Program-made: the position numbers and the translations under genes
Part shown: in pieces, positions 43,390 to 55,552 of the stretch
Layout of the letters: the number at the start of each line of letters is the position of its first letter
How positions within the stretch are numbered: the first letter of the stretch is position 1
Source: Lenzites betulinus
Taxonomy: Eukaryota > Basidiomycota > Agaricomycetes > Polyporales > Polyporaceae
Assembly (NCBI GenBank): GCA_022264855.1
Contig: JABYQU010000064.1
Location: 1 to 64,000 of the forward strand
DNA: 64,000 nt
Direction: 5' to 3'
The notes under the pieces: generated by a model
The model's input: only the letters and a program-made list of their open reading frames with translations
What the model was told of the DNA's origin: nothing
The model's database searches: none

Positions 43390-44405
43390 ACATGCGCGCG
43401 CACACACGCACAGCCTGCTCCCATCACTGCACGCCTCGCTTCTGTTACTCCTTTCCGCAATGATGCTCCGGCGCAAAATACCACGGACGCGGAGATGGAC
43501 GTGGGCTGTGGAGTGGACATTGGACTGTGCTGTGCTCTCGGGTCATCGGACTGGACTCTCACGTTTCGGACATCGGACACCTCGAACGCTCATTCGCTTT
43601 GGGTACTTATTCGGTACTAGTTAACCCCCTCGTACGCCTTGCCGTGTTACCCTTGCTGGGTATGCATGTGTGCGGTAGTAGTACGTTTCATAATATTGTA
43701 GGACCGGCGGTTGCGCCATAGTTTTGTCTTGTCGTGGTAGGTACCCCCGTCCCTCTGGGACCGACCCGCTTGCCGCGTAATTCGAGTTTTGCTTCGCTTG
43801 GATGTAGTGTGTCTTTGTGGGCATCAGTGTGCGTGTGTACCGATTCTAGGGTGTGTCAGTTTGTAAGTTACTTACTTACGCCAATCCGGATTTGGAGTGC
43901 TGCACAGCCTCAGGTACTACCGTGAGTGAGTTGGAATGCTGACTCCTGCAAATTGAACTTCACTACGTCCACGAAGGAGCGTTCACAGGAAAAGGGCAAG
44001 AAATACGTTCATCGTTGCATCTGCCGTAAGTTGACATTGCGGAGGTCAACTTGTAGGTTGACTTACCAGCGATACTCATTCAAATCAGACAGACTCCCAA
44101 AGAGAAGTTCAACTTCGCCACTCTCCGCTACAAGCTAGTAGCATATTTGCAACACAACCATTTCTTGCGCTGCCATTCTGAGGGCGCTGCGTCCTCAAAA
44201 CGTGTTCTTGGCACTCCTGGAAGCTCCGCTACTACACAGATTAGCGCAATCTGAATACCAACGTGCCCAAAATCGCCATCAAACCACTGAGTACGCCTTC
44301 ATTCACTGGCACGCGTGCCGGTGCAATTGCCAGTTATCTAACTCGAGAATCGATATACAGATATACCTTTCTGATTCCTACAACCCAACTCACAATACTT
44401 CTGTT
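43390..44405. other. Intergenic, nothing seen
   Basis: About 1 kb of lower-GC DNA; no gene-like frame. Confidence 0.5.
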
Positions 44406-45851
44406 ATGTCGGAACTTGAAGGGGGATCTTCCTCTGCCACCCCAGGGCGACCGCGCCGCAGCACACGCGCCCCAGCGAAAACACCCACGAAAATCCCAGC
44501 CGCCGCTGCTCCAGTCGCCTCCACCGCGCGTCAGAAAGAAAAGCAGAAGCCTAAGGCCTCTGCGACACGCGACTTGGCCGGGGCCGCGAAAAGCCCCGCT
44601 GAACGGCTGGAGTATCTGTTGACGAGCCCGAAGAGCAAGCTTACGAAGGTTGATATCGCTGTATGTGCACAATGAGTCCCGTATCTACATGCATGGACCT
44701 GTGCTAAGAGATAACTTACAGGAGGTCATAAACTACGCGAACTTCCTCGAGCTGTCAGAGGAGGCGCAGAACCGCTTGTGCGCGTTGCTGCCCGAGACAG
44801 CGTTCGACACATACGTCTCCTCAGTTTGCCTGTCCCACCCTGATTACCAGCGTCCATTCTCAGGGAATGCGGGAGAAAGTATGGACGTCGACGGCCCCAC
44901 GCAGGACCAGCTAGCAGAACTGGCGCGAGGACCGGCGACGCTCGACCCTGCCGTGTTCACGTCCCCGTTTTTCCTGTCGGCAGCGCATACGTTCCAGGAC
45001 CACCAGTTCTCTTCGTGGCTGGGGCGGAAAGCGTCGGAAGACCTCGCGAAGTTCGAGGAGGGCACGCGGGCGGGTGAGATGCATGCGGACTGGAAGGACG
45101 ACGTGTGGGAGAGGGATCATCAGAAGCTGGAGGTCGGCGCGAAGGGGTAGGCTCCCGTTTATGAGACAACACGTTTGAATGCTTGCTGACGAGCTGGATT
45201 CCCTGTGTAGGAAGAAACCCGCGGCGCTGGATATGACTGCGCTGGCGCGGTGCGGGCTCCTGCAGCAAGGGGATATCCTGGCGTACAAGCGTGCTTTCCC
45301 ATCCTTGAACGTGAACGTCGAAAAGGATGTCTTGGTATGTATATGCACCCTCTCTACATCATGGATCTGCGCTGAACATTTGAACATTCGCATTGCAGAT
45401 CGAGAGTATCGACCCGCAATCCTATGCTATGGTGTTTGCGCTCGCACCTGGAACGCGTGGAGCACTCCCTCGCGCCCTCCTCGCCAATCCGCCCACCGAG
45501 TGCGCAGAAACGGTGCTATCGATGACAGATATCGCGGACCCCGTCGCGCTCGAGCGCGGCGTGCTGGACGTCGACGGGAGGGTCCGCGCGTCGGACAAGT
45601 ACGAGCTCGACGCGGCGGCGTGTTCCAACGGGCCTCCGGCGGCGGCAACGAATGGCGCGGGAGATGATATAAGGAACCTGATCTCCGTGCGGGCATGGAA
45701 GGCGTTCACAGTTTGGAGAAAGCGCGACGAGGTCACGGCGAGCCCCCAGGCGGTATTCCAGAGCGCCGGGCACCTGCGCGGGGGTAGGGAGTGCGTCGCG
45801 ACGCTGTTTTATTTGAGAGGATGTTGCTCGGGGAGCTCTTCCTCCACATAG
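44406..45851 (+). CDS. ASX-homology (DEUBAD-like) domain protein, 418 aa, 4 exons
   Basis: Exons 44406-44660, 44722-45146, 45211-45334 and 45399-45851. A basic Ala/Pro/Thr-rich leader (STRAPAKTPTKIPAAAAP, RQKEKQKPKASATRD) precedes the domain: LEYLLTSPKSKLTKVDI, EVINYANFLELSEEAQNRL, CALLPETAF, and PAVFTSPFFLSAAHTFQDHQFSSWLG. This pattern, sequence before LLTSPKS, a helix ending in LLP and the later F...W region, is that of fungal ASX-homology proteins; in animals the domain pairs with BAP1 deubiquitinase. Nuclear role inferred. The C-terminal part after exon 3 is not recognised. TM segments absent. Confidence 0.7.
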
Positions 45852-46600
45852 CGTGTTTGATTATATTTGTTGGGAATCCGGTTCGCGCGAAGGCTAGCAG
45901 TGCGCAACGCCCACTCGGACTCCATAGTACGGCGTGTCTTGAACGCGCCCGGGACGCGCCGTGCGTTTGAAATGTGCCAGGAGTTGGTTGCGTCAATAAA
46001 TGAGCTATAAGGACCGACTAGTAAGCTTAGAATTGTCTCCCTGAGCCAGACGATTAAGGAGCAAGCACATGCATACCGTACACCGAGCCAGTTCGAAACG
46101 ATCCCAAGTTGTTGTTGTTGAGATCCTCGTTTATTGTCCTCGAGGGCCGCGCCCTATGGTAGGCAATAGGGACAGCATAGTCACAAGGTAGCCGAGCAAG
46201 AGATGAGAAAACGTATGTAAGGGGACGTTGGTAGAAAGGTGCAGCGGCAGAGGCCGCCGCATACAGTTACCTTGCGTGCAAGGTCACCCGGATTCCAATA
46301 TTGAAGCAGCTGTTCCTACGCGCCGCGGCCGGTCCCTACACTGGCGTTCTATAGGAAGTCCAGGGACCAGGCAGAGGGTGTCCGGCCGTATGGCTCCGAA
46401 TACACGCAAGGTCTACGCCGACGTCTAGGCGGCACTTCCCCGGGTAGTAGTATGGTGGTGGTAAAGCGATCCCAAGTGACCGCGCGCAAGTATATACTAG
46501 TGGCATGCATTACGTAACACTAAGATAAGATAAGAAACTGGTAGATCTCTGCATGACTCGCCCTCAACTTTATTATTATTGCTCGCAATCGTAAAGCTGG
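45852..46600. other. Intergenic, nothing seen
   Basis: Upstream of the valyl-tRNA synthetase gene; no gene-like frame. Confidence 0.5.
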
Positions 46601-49600
46601 ATGCACCGTCCCGTGCATCGATTAATCTCTGCTTTCCGCCTTTCTCATCGTCCCAGTCGACGACTATTGCATACCATTATGTCCGAGCCTGCACCTGAGG
46701 GAGCCGCTGCTCCGATCACGAAGAGTGCTGGTCCGTACCGCCCTCTTCTCATCATAGGTTGTCCGACTCTGACTTTGATTCTCTATGTAGAAAAGAAACT
46801 TGCCAAGAAGAAGGAGAATGAGGCGCGTCTTGCGTTGAAGGCTGCCAAGGCCGCGAAGGCGGCTGCGACCGCCCCCGCTGGCGAGAAGAAGGCTAAGAAG
46901 GAGAAGGGCAAGGAGGAGGAGGCACCGTTTGTGAACACCACCCCCAAGGGCGAGAAGAAGGGTGAGCGGATGTCCAACTTCACCAGTGAACGGCTGACCG
47001 ACCATATATCGCGTCCAAGACCTGTCGGATCCCATGGCGAGCGGTTACAACCCGATCGCCGTCGAAGCGGCATGGTATGACTGGTGGGACGCGCAGGGCT
47101 ACTTTTCCCCCCAGCTCACGGAGGATGGACAAATCAAACCAGAGGGAGTCTTTGTGATCCCCTCACCACCTCCGAACGTCACGGGCAGTCTGCATATCGG
47201 ACATGCGCTGACTGTGGCCATCCAGGATTGCTTGGTTCGATGGTGCGCTCCGTATTCCTATATAGCCTGACATCGCGGTCGCAACGCTAATCAATGGGGC
47301 ACATAGGAATCGCATGCTGGGAAAGACAACTCTGTTCGTGCCGGGATTCGATCATGCGGGTATCTCGACACAGTCCGTGGTAGAAAAGCGGCTGTTCAAG
47401 ACTGGTGTGACACGACATGACCTTGGTCGCGAGGCTTTCGTGGAGAAGGTATGGGAGTGGAAGGAAGAGTGAGTGTGTATTACCTGATTGTCCACTCATG
47501 TTTGCTAACATGTCCTTGCAGCTACCAGGGCAGGATCACAAACCAGCTGCGGAGGCTTGGAGGTAGTTATGACTGGGACCGCGTAGCATTCACCATGGAT
47601 GAGGTGCGCCACCTCGAGGAGAATAGCGGGTACGTGATGCTGAAACAGATTTAGCGCCTCTCAAAAGCTGTTGTGGAGACCTTCTGCCGTTTGCATGAAG
47701 ATGGCGTCCTGTACCGCGCCAATCGTCTTGTCAACTGGTGCGTGAAGTTGAACACTACCCTATCCAACCTGGAGGTGGGATTCATTAATCTATGCGCGTG
47801 AATGCTCAAGTTACTGACGAAATGCCGGCAAATAGGTGGACCAGAAGCAGCTGGAGGGGCGTACTCTGTTGAACGTCCCAGGATACGACATCAAGGAGAA
47901 GTTTGAGTTCGGCGCAATCACGTCCTTCGCGTATCCCATCGAGGGTTCTGGTGCGTCTCGTGTGTCTGTACCTCATAATCGTGGTTGAATAGGTAGTAGA
48001 CGAGAAGATCATCGTTGCCACCACTCGTCCGGAAACGATGCTCGGCGATACTGCCATTGCCGTTCACCCCGAGGATCCCCGCTACAAGGTAATTTCCACG
48101 TCTACAGCATCGCAGCCCACTAAAGACTCATAAATTGTGGTAGCACCTACACGGCAAGTTCGCCAAACATCCCTTCGTTAACCGTCGCATACCCATTGTC
48201 ACGGATGACATCGTCGTGGACATGGCGTTCGGTACCGGTGCCGTGAAGATCACGCCCGCACACGATCCCAACGATTACGAGGTCGGCATTCGCCATAGCC
48301 TGGAATTCATCAACATCTTGAACGACGACGGTACATTCAACGAGAATGCCGGCGAGAAGTTCAAGGTGCGCACACAACGGACTGGTCATGCTATCATAAC
48401 TATATCGTGTTCATGCTATATGTGGATAGGGCATGAAACGTTTCCACGCCCGTGTCGCGGTCGTGCAGGCTTTGAAGGACCTTGGCCTCTATGTCGAGAC
48501 GAAGGATAACCCGATGCAGATCCCGGTCTGCAAGTAGGTATCCCTTTTAAAGCAATATTTGCTTAGCTAACATGCACACAGTAAGTCTGGTGACATCATA
48601 GAACCCATCCTGAAGCCCCAGTGGTGGGTGAACTGCAAGCCTCTTGCCGACGAGGCAGTGAAGGTAAGCTGCGGTCCGCGTCCGCCGTCGTCTTCGCAGA
48701 TATTGATGTGTGCCAGCGCACCCGCGACGGCGAGCTGCACATCTCACCGAAGGCGTCTGAGTCGGAATGGTATCGCTGGCTGGAGGGCATCCAGGACTGG
48801 TGTATCTCTCGACAGCTATGGTGGGGTCACCGTTGTCCGGCGTACTTCGTCAGCATCGAGGGCGCTGACCAGGACGTAAGTCGCTGCTGGTCATTGCGCG
48901 TATTGCGTTTGTTTAATTTCGTTTTTGCAGCGCAACGACGGGAAGCACTGGGTGGTCGGCCGGACACTCGAACAGGCGACTGAGCGGGCGGAGAAACTCG
49001 CAAATGGCGCCAAGTTTACGCTTGAGCAGGACGAGGATGTTCTTGATACTTGGTTCTCGTCGGGTCTGTGGCCAATGTCTATCATGGGCTGGCCTGAGCA
49101 GGTACGTCAATCTCTATACATTCCAACTCAACACAGCTGACTCAACGGCTCCAGACTCCCGACCTGAAGATGTTCTATCCCTCGTCGATCCTGGAGACCG
49201 GCTGGGACATCCTCTTCTTCTGGGTCGCGCGCATGGTGCTGCTCGGCGTGAAGCTGACGGGCAAGATGCCGTTCCCGGAGGTGCTCTGCCACGCGATGAT
49301 CCGCGACGCGCACGGGCGCAAGATGAGCAAATCACTCGGGAACGTCATCGACCCGATCGACGTCATCCAGGGCTTGGACCTCGAGGCGCTGCACGCGAAG
49401 CTGTACGAGGGAAACCTCGACGAGCGCGAGATCACGAAGGCGAAGGCGGGCCAGAAGAAGGACTTCCCGAAGGGCATCCCGCAGTGCGGAACGGATGCGC
49501 TGCGGTTCGCGCTGTGCGCGTACTCGGGTGGAGGTGAGTTTGATGCGCATATCTGGATAATATGGGGATGAGATGTTGACGAATGGCTAGGTCGCGACAT

Positions 49601-50936
49601 CAACCTCGAAATCCTACGCGTGGAAGGTTACCGCAAGTTCTGCAACAAGATCTTCAACGCGACCAAGTTTGCAATGCTCAAGCTGGACGAGAAGTTCGTG
49701 CCCGAACCCTCCGCAAAGGTCAGTATCTGCGTTTCACATGCGACAAGTCAGAATACTCACGCTATGAGATAGGCCACTGGCAATGAGAGTCTCGTTGAGA
49801 AGTGGATTTTGCACAAGCTCAACCTCGCCGCAGATGAGATCAACAAACAGTTGGCCGAGCGCAACTTCATGAACGCGACCGGTGCGGCGTACAACTTCTG
49901 GCTGTACGAGCTGTGCGACGTGTACATCGTACGTCGATTCCTCTCGGAAGTTCGATCACGCTATCTGACGAGCCGCCCACAGGAAGCGATGAAGCCCATG
50001 ACGGACGAGTCTGCATCGGAGACGACCCGCCGCTCGGCCCAACAGACATTGTACACATGTTTGGACCACGGTCTTCGCCTCCTGCACCCCTTTATGCCGT
50101 ACGTCACGGAGGAGCTGTGGCAGCGTCTGCCCCGTCGCCCGAATGACTCTACGCCTTCGATCATGCTCTCGAAGTTCCCCACCTTCGTAAGTGTTATGTG
50201 TAGCACCGCAAGGTGTATCGCTGAATGTATGAGCGCAGGACAAAACGTTCGAATTTACCGACGCCGAGCGCGAGTTCGATCTCGTCTTCTCCGCGATCAA
50301 GTCCTCCCGCGGCCTCGCCGCCTCGTACAACATCCAGCAGAACATCCACGGTAAAGCATTATTCCTATTCCTATTATCATCGCGCGAAGCGCTAACGTCA
50401 GGGCAGTATACGTTCGCGCGCACAACGATGCGGAGGCGGCGCTGTTCGAGTCGCAGGTGCCGACCATCCTCGCACTTACGAAGAACTGCAAGTCCGTGGA
50501 GGTCGTGCGGGACATCGCGGGTGTTCCCTCGGGCTGCGGCTCCGAGGTTCTCACCCCGACGATCTTCGTCCACGTCCTGGTCCGCGTACGTAGCTTTCTC
50601 AGTCTGAACGGATGCCCCGGCGGGCGGACGCTGATGTGACGGAATGACAGGGCCAGGTGGACATCGAGAGCGAGCTCGTGAAGTGCGAGAAGAAGCTCGC
50701 GCTCGCGAAGATGAACCTGTCGAAGATCGTGAAGATCGAGTCGCAGGAGGACTACGAGTCGACTGTGCCGCCAAACGTCAGGCTAGCGAACGAGGAGAAG
50801 GTACGTATCTTCGTAGCCGTTCTCCCAACGTCGGCTGACAGGTCTATCCGGGGCTTGTTGTCGATAGAGGAAAACGCTGGAGGCGGACATCCAGCTTCTC
50901 GAGCACTCGAGCGAGATGTTCACGCAGATGAAGTAG
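46601..50936 (+). CDS. VAS1: Valyl-tRNA synthetase, mitochondrial and cytosolic forms, 1069/1043 aa, 21 exons
   Basis: Exons 46601-46730, 46791-46961, 47020-47242, 47307-47468, 47522-47603, 47655-47774, 47836-47950, 47997-48088, 48144-48365, 48430-48533, 48582-48663, 48717-48875, 48931-49101, 49155-49533, 49591-49718, 49773-49928, 49983-50186, 50239-50350, 50407-50585, 50651-50800, 50868-50936. Signatures: [17 protein letters not shown] (HIGH), [32 protein letters not shown] (editing domain), [27 protein letters not shown] (KMSKS), anticodon-binding domain and a C-terminal coiled coil ([19 protein letters not shown]). Two in-frame ATGs: 46601 gives an Arg-rich, acid-free leader ([20 protein letters not shown]), a typical mitochondrial presequence; 46679 gives the cytosolic start. 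Yeast VAS1 uses the same device. Confidence 0.95.
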
Positions 50937-52391
50937 AGAACGTCTGCGACTGTCCGTCCACGGAGTGGCGCTGTGTACTGTACTGGAATGATACTTTGAG
51001 GTCTGCATATATAGCACAATGCGTCTATCCTATTCCGCTTGACCGTATGCACATCTGGCTGAGCATGGTATGGAATAGGCGCCCGTGGCCGTTGTGTGCC
51101 ACACAGAGGGCATGAGAGGAAAATAAATAGTGTCTGCATACAATAGTAACGAGACAAGCTGCATGGAAAGGATAGAGACAAAAAGAGATGGCCATGACTC
51201 CTTTTGCCAATATCCTCGCCATGCAACATCAGAATGAGAGAAGGGGCCCGGAGGTCCTTACCCCCGCTCCAACGGAGACGACGGCCGAGAAGACTGCACG
51301 AGAGAGAGGGCGCCATCTCCCCCTCGCACAGATCCCCAGCCGCCGCCGCCGCCAAATCCCCTGCGAAATCAAACGAGAACGAAGAGCCACAACGAGCCTG
51401 TACCCTCCTCAATCGATCACTACAAAAGGGTTGATGTCAGCCTCAGAGATCCAGCGGAGGGGCTGACGGACTGACCTCCGCGTACTGTCCGAGGTGGGGT
51501 GCAATGTAGAACGAGGCTGACGACCTAGAGGGAAAGGTGACGGGGGCACGCACGGGGCACAAGGGGCTGACACGAGAAAAGAGGTGAATACTCCCGTGGC
51601 TATGCCGAGGAGACTGACATCGTCGGGTAATCCAAGCCCTCCGTCAGCCTCACCGACGCCAAATCCTGAGGTCTTGTCCTGGGGTCGGGGAGACCGTGCA
51701 CCTCCGTATTGCAGTTGCGACCTGGAAAGATATCTAAAGGGGAAAGGCAGAGCAGCGACGAACAGAATCGACGACCATCGGAAACGAAACACGACGTCGA
51801 GCGTTGGACACGACAACGAGGTTCGGGGTTCATGACTTCCCTCCCCTCGATGCCCTGCCCGCAGCCGTCAGCCTCACCTCGCACCCAGTCCGGTCAGGCC
51901 CACTGTTGTCCATCGGATGGTCTTCAGCGGCGCTTGAGAGCCGAAATGTCTACGCCATCTCGCAAGGCATAAGAGCGTAAAGGGGGAAGACGTCAGTGCT
52001 GCTTTGGGACATAGAGCGGTAAAGAAAGCTCACTTCTCGGACTTGTGCGAGGAAAGGGACCCGAAGGTCCCCGCCCCCGCTCCGATGGAGACGACGACCG
52101 AAGGTGACCGCACAGAAGAAAGGGCGCCATCTCTCTCCTGCACGGGCCCCCGGCCGCCGCCACCAAACCCTCTCCCGAACACACCACACACACCACACAG
52201 CGAGCCTCCACAACTACGGACGAAAGAAAGGGAACCGTATACTTCCGTGGCTATGCCGGGGAGGCTGACATCGTCGGGTGATCCAAGCCCTCCGTCAACC
52301 TCGCCAGCGCCGAATCTCCGGGGGCGCGACGAACGACCTGCAAAACCGAAGCCGACACCGGGACCGAGACCGCGACCACAACAGAAGCCAC

Positions 52392-52736
52392 TCAAACACG
52401 AGCAGCAACGTCACGGTACACAATCGAGTCCCGGCGGCGGGCCTCCCGAAGGGAGATCAGCTTCCACTTGTAGTTCGCGCCCCCGTCGACGATCGACTTG
52501 AACAGCGCGAGGTCCTGGCGCTCGCGGTTGCGGGTCCTGACGTGGGCCTTCCGGGTGATGAGGCATGGCGGTTCCGCACGGGGCTTGACGAACTCGAGGG
52601 GCAGGGGCGGGACCGGGGGACGGGACACCTGGGACCGACGGGGCTTGGGGGGCGGGGACCGGAGCGACCGGCGCTCGGCAGGGACTTGGAAGGTGGAGGG
52701 GTGGAAGTGGACAGCGGGGGCGGCAGTGGAGAACAT
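52392..52736 (-). CDS. Unknown basic protein, 114 aa, right copy
   Basis: Second copy of the 26695-27039 ORF with one amino-acid difference (Ser for Ala before RPPVPP) and about four nucleotide differences in 345. TATA box at 52821-52828. Function unknown; see left copy. Confidence 0.55.
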   Translation of the reverse strand: MFSTAAPAVHFHPSTFQVPAERRSLRSPPPKPRRSQVSRPPVPPLPLEFVKPRAEPPCLITRKAHVRTRNRERQDLALFKSIVDGGANYKWKLISLREARRRDSIVYRDVAARV

Positions 52737-52820
52737 ATTGGCAGAAGAAAGGGGGTGGAGAGTGGGATGATGGTGGTACGGAGAAGAGTAGGTAGGGAGC
52801 GAGGAGAGGCTGGCAAGGGT

Positions 52821-52828
52821 TTCTTATA
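52821..52828 (-). promoter_or_regulatory. TATA box of right 114-aa gene
   Basis: TATAAGAA on the minus strand, same spacing as in the left copy. Confidence 0.5.
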
Positions 52829-52925
52829 TGGGGTGTCAATTGAGATCGAGGCTGCATGTCGGTCCTCGAGCTGCTCGGTACTCCTATGCGATCGAGGGTC
52901 CAGGCGTGCCGGAAGGAGATGGGTC

Positions 52926-53394
52926 ACAGGCCACTACGACTATACACACTTGCTGAGGGTCCTGTTCCCTCCCCAAGATGAACATACATGCATACAGTGT
53001 ATGACATGGCGTTTTCTGCACATGAAAGAGTGTAGCAAGCCTAAACTAGCTGCGTGCTGGTCCGGGCGTGTGGCGTTGCTAAGTTGGGGCTGACGCGGCA
53101 TGAGCACCGAATAAGAGTGGTCGCCCATCTGTAAAACCTGGTATCAGCGGCAGACGATACAAACAGAGCGAGTGTTACAGAAGAACGCACCGATATAAAT
53201 CAGCTCGTGCAGCGGTCGCGAAGCCACCATTTAAACTAATGAATTGTTACCATATGAGTGGCAGTGAGGTGGGCAGTCCATATTATATAGCGCGTTAGCA
53301 TGTAATCCATGTCCGCATTAATCTACGCGGAAACGCCTCCAGAAGTAGAATAATGATACACTCAAACCGAGTTCAGTCCACAACCGTCGCAAGC
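52926..53394. other. Intergenic, nothing seen
   Basis: Between the right repeat copy and the end of MID1. Confidence 0.5.
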
Positions 53395-54944
53395 TCATCC
53401 CCGGTTGCACCACACGTTCCCATACTTGTCCTGCGCGACGCCCGTCGACCCGTGTCCGACCACCCCGTCCTCGCCGTTGTCGATGTACCCGACCCCGTAG
53501 CTGTCCGCGGCCGTAAAGCGCGGCAGCGGACACTTGAAGCCCAGGAAGTTCGGGCACGCGCGATCCGCCGCATTGCACGTCTCCAGGCACGGCAGCAGCG
53601 CCTGGTAGCTCGACGTGAGCGCGGGCAGCGCGGGGTTGCGCGCCGCGGCTCCGCCCTGCACCGTCGTCAACGCGGGCAGGGGCACCTGCGCGCCGTCGCC
53701 CGTGTCCGACACCGTGCTCGGCGTCTCGGCGCAGCGCGGGAAGGAGACGGCGCAGAGCCAGCGGCGGTACGCGTCGGAGCAGTCCGTGCACGTCACGAGC
53801 GGGCTGTACACGTCGCGCCCGCACGCGAGCGTGGACAGCGTCACGGTGAAGTTCGCCATGGTCGAGATGAGCGTGTCGGCGACGCCGGCGGGGAGCGTGT
53901 CTGCCGTGTGTGCGGTCGCGACGCCTGCGGGAGGCGCGAGCGGTGCTGCGTACGCGACGGTGGGGCAGAACGGGAGAGAGTGCACGATCGGGCAGTTAAA
54001 TGTTGCTGCGACGTCGCGGAAATGTCAGTCTGTTGAACAGCGTTTCCTGCGTGAAGACAGTGCGTACCAGACTTTGTTACAAAGTACACAGGTTCAGAGC
54101 TCGCGAGCCCATCGTCCCTGTATGCGAACATGGTGTAGTTTGTACGTGGGCTAAGGCCGTTCAGCAGCCACTGGTACCTCCAACCGTCGGAATCGCGTAA
54201 CCAAAGACCTTCACTGATCGACGAGGGGACGGGCGTGGCTTTGTTTACGGGTGCTGCGGCCTTCAGTGCGCAGGCTGTGCGGGGGAGCGATGCAAGATTG
54301 CTTTGTGCGGTTACAGCAAGCAGCAGGGTGACGTTGATGGGCGAAGAGGGGGGCGTGAAGGAGAGGTTGGCGGGCGGAAGAGTATAGTTGGGGAAGGTGG
54401 GGATTTCGGTGGGTAGAGGGTCGAATGGCGGAGAGAAGACGAGTGCTTGGTTCGAGGTGGTGTCCCCGAGCAGTGGGTAGCCCATGTCCGTCGCATCTGG
54501 CGTATTGTCAGAGGTGCGCTCGCAGCTGATTGGACGGTAGTACGACTCACTATTTGCTGAGACAAGCACCTCAATCTCTATTGGCGCGTTCCCCTTGACT
54601 ACCGACAGTACACCTCCATTGGTGAAGTACGTCGACCAGATGCCATATCCTTCGGTTGGTAGCCCAATCTCAACCGTGTTTACCGAGTCTACATCCGATG
54701 GGCCCGGGTTGGATATGCTTGTGTCATTGGTTAGGAAGAAGCGCGTCGAATTGTCGTGAGTTGCGCAAAGCGCGACGGAAACGAAGAGCGGATTGGGACT
54801 GGCTGGGATACGGAACGCGGGTGGATTGGGCAGATTTGCGGTGGAGATATCCAGAACTTTCTCCAGCACCAGCTGCTGAGACTTCTGGGCTTCCACGAGC
54901 GAGAGGAAACTTAGGACTACAGCGAAGAGGGAAGTGGGTAGCAT
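53395..54944 (-). CDS. MID1: Mid1, stretch-activated calcium channel subunit, 495 aa, 2 exons
   Basis: Exons 54068-54944 and 53395-54005. Signal peptide MLPTSLFAVVLSFLSLVEAQ, a Ser/Asn/Pro-rich ectodomain with many N-glycosylation sequons, then GLWLRDSDGWRYQWLLNGL, SPRTNYTMFAYRDDG, FNCPIVHSLPFCPTVAYA, NFTVTLSTLACGRDVYSPLV and the Cys-rich end (CLETCNAADRACPNFLGFKC, YGVGYIDNGEDGV, AQDKYGNVWCNRG). These match fungal Mid1, the partner of Cch1 in the high-affinity calcium influx channel needed for responses to mating, cell-wall and ER stress. Length and Cys pattern look intact. The single intron is phase 1. Confidence 0.93.
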
Positions 54945-55552
54945 GATGAAGCTCTTGCCAACGTCCAGAGCGATATGTCAACAGAAGGTCATAACTTAGC
55001 CAAGTTCACCCAGAATTCAACGCGAAGCGACGAGAGCGTATAAGGTCGCTGTGGCTCACAAACGAAAGTGGTCGTCGTTGTTTGCGCATGTTAGAACTGG
55101 AAGCTATCGCCCTCCCGATCTGATCTCCGCCTAAGGTCGGATGTGAATGCAGAAATAACTAAAAGACTTGGTAGGAAGTGGGGGAGTGCTCGGTGGCAGC
55201 GATGGGTGAGCAGTGGAAAACATTACACTCAATCGGTGGCGGGTAGTGGGGGATAGTGCCCGGTGGCGGGCAATGGATTATGGGGTAACCTACCTCGGAG
55301 TCGCCGTCAAATCTCGGCCCATCTATAGAGATCTCGTAGCAAGCACTAAATTGCAGCAATCAAATGATGAGCAAACGATGATGTACACATACAGAAGCCA
55401 GGCAGAACAGACTCCGCCGACATTACGACTTGGAGAGGAAAGCATATTCAGATCCGTATCCAGCACCTCCCATCGTACACCCGCTTCCAGCATGGCAAAA
55501 CATAGAAAACAGCAAAAACGCATGTACGCACAGCAACGCCTCCCACTTCACC
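54945..55552. other. Intergenic, nothing seen
   Basis: Mid1 promoter side; contains GGTGGCGGGYA-type short repeats near 55186-55270 but no gene. Confidence 0.4.

Larger units (their letters stand above)
51055..52925 (-). repeat. Inverted segmental repeat, right copy (about 1.87 kb)
   Basis: Reverse-complement match of 26505-28373, nearly identical over the ORF and more diverged (substitutions and small indels) toward 51055. Contains the same internal module duplication (about 51590-51660 and 52245-52315). Confidence 0.85.

Noticed and set aside
47604..47654. In-frame TAG in the valyl-tRNA synthetase gene suggesting a pseudogene
   Set aside because: The stop lies in a 51-nt GTGCGC..TTTAG intron; splicing joins AFTMDE to [10 protein letters not shown] as in the family.
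26505..52925. Giant transposon (Starship-like) bounded by the inverted repeats
   Set aside because: No tyrosine recombinase captain, no target duplication, and cargo is housekeeping genes.
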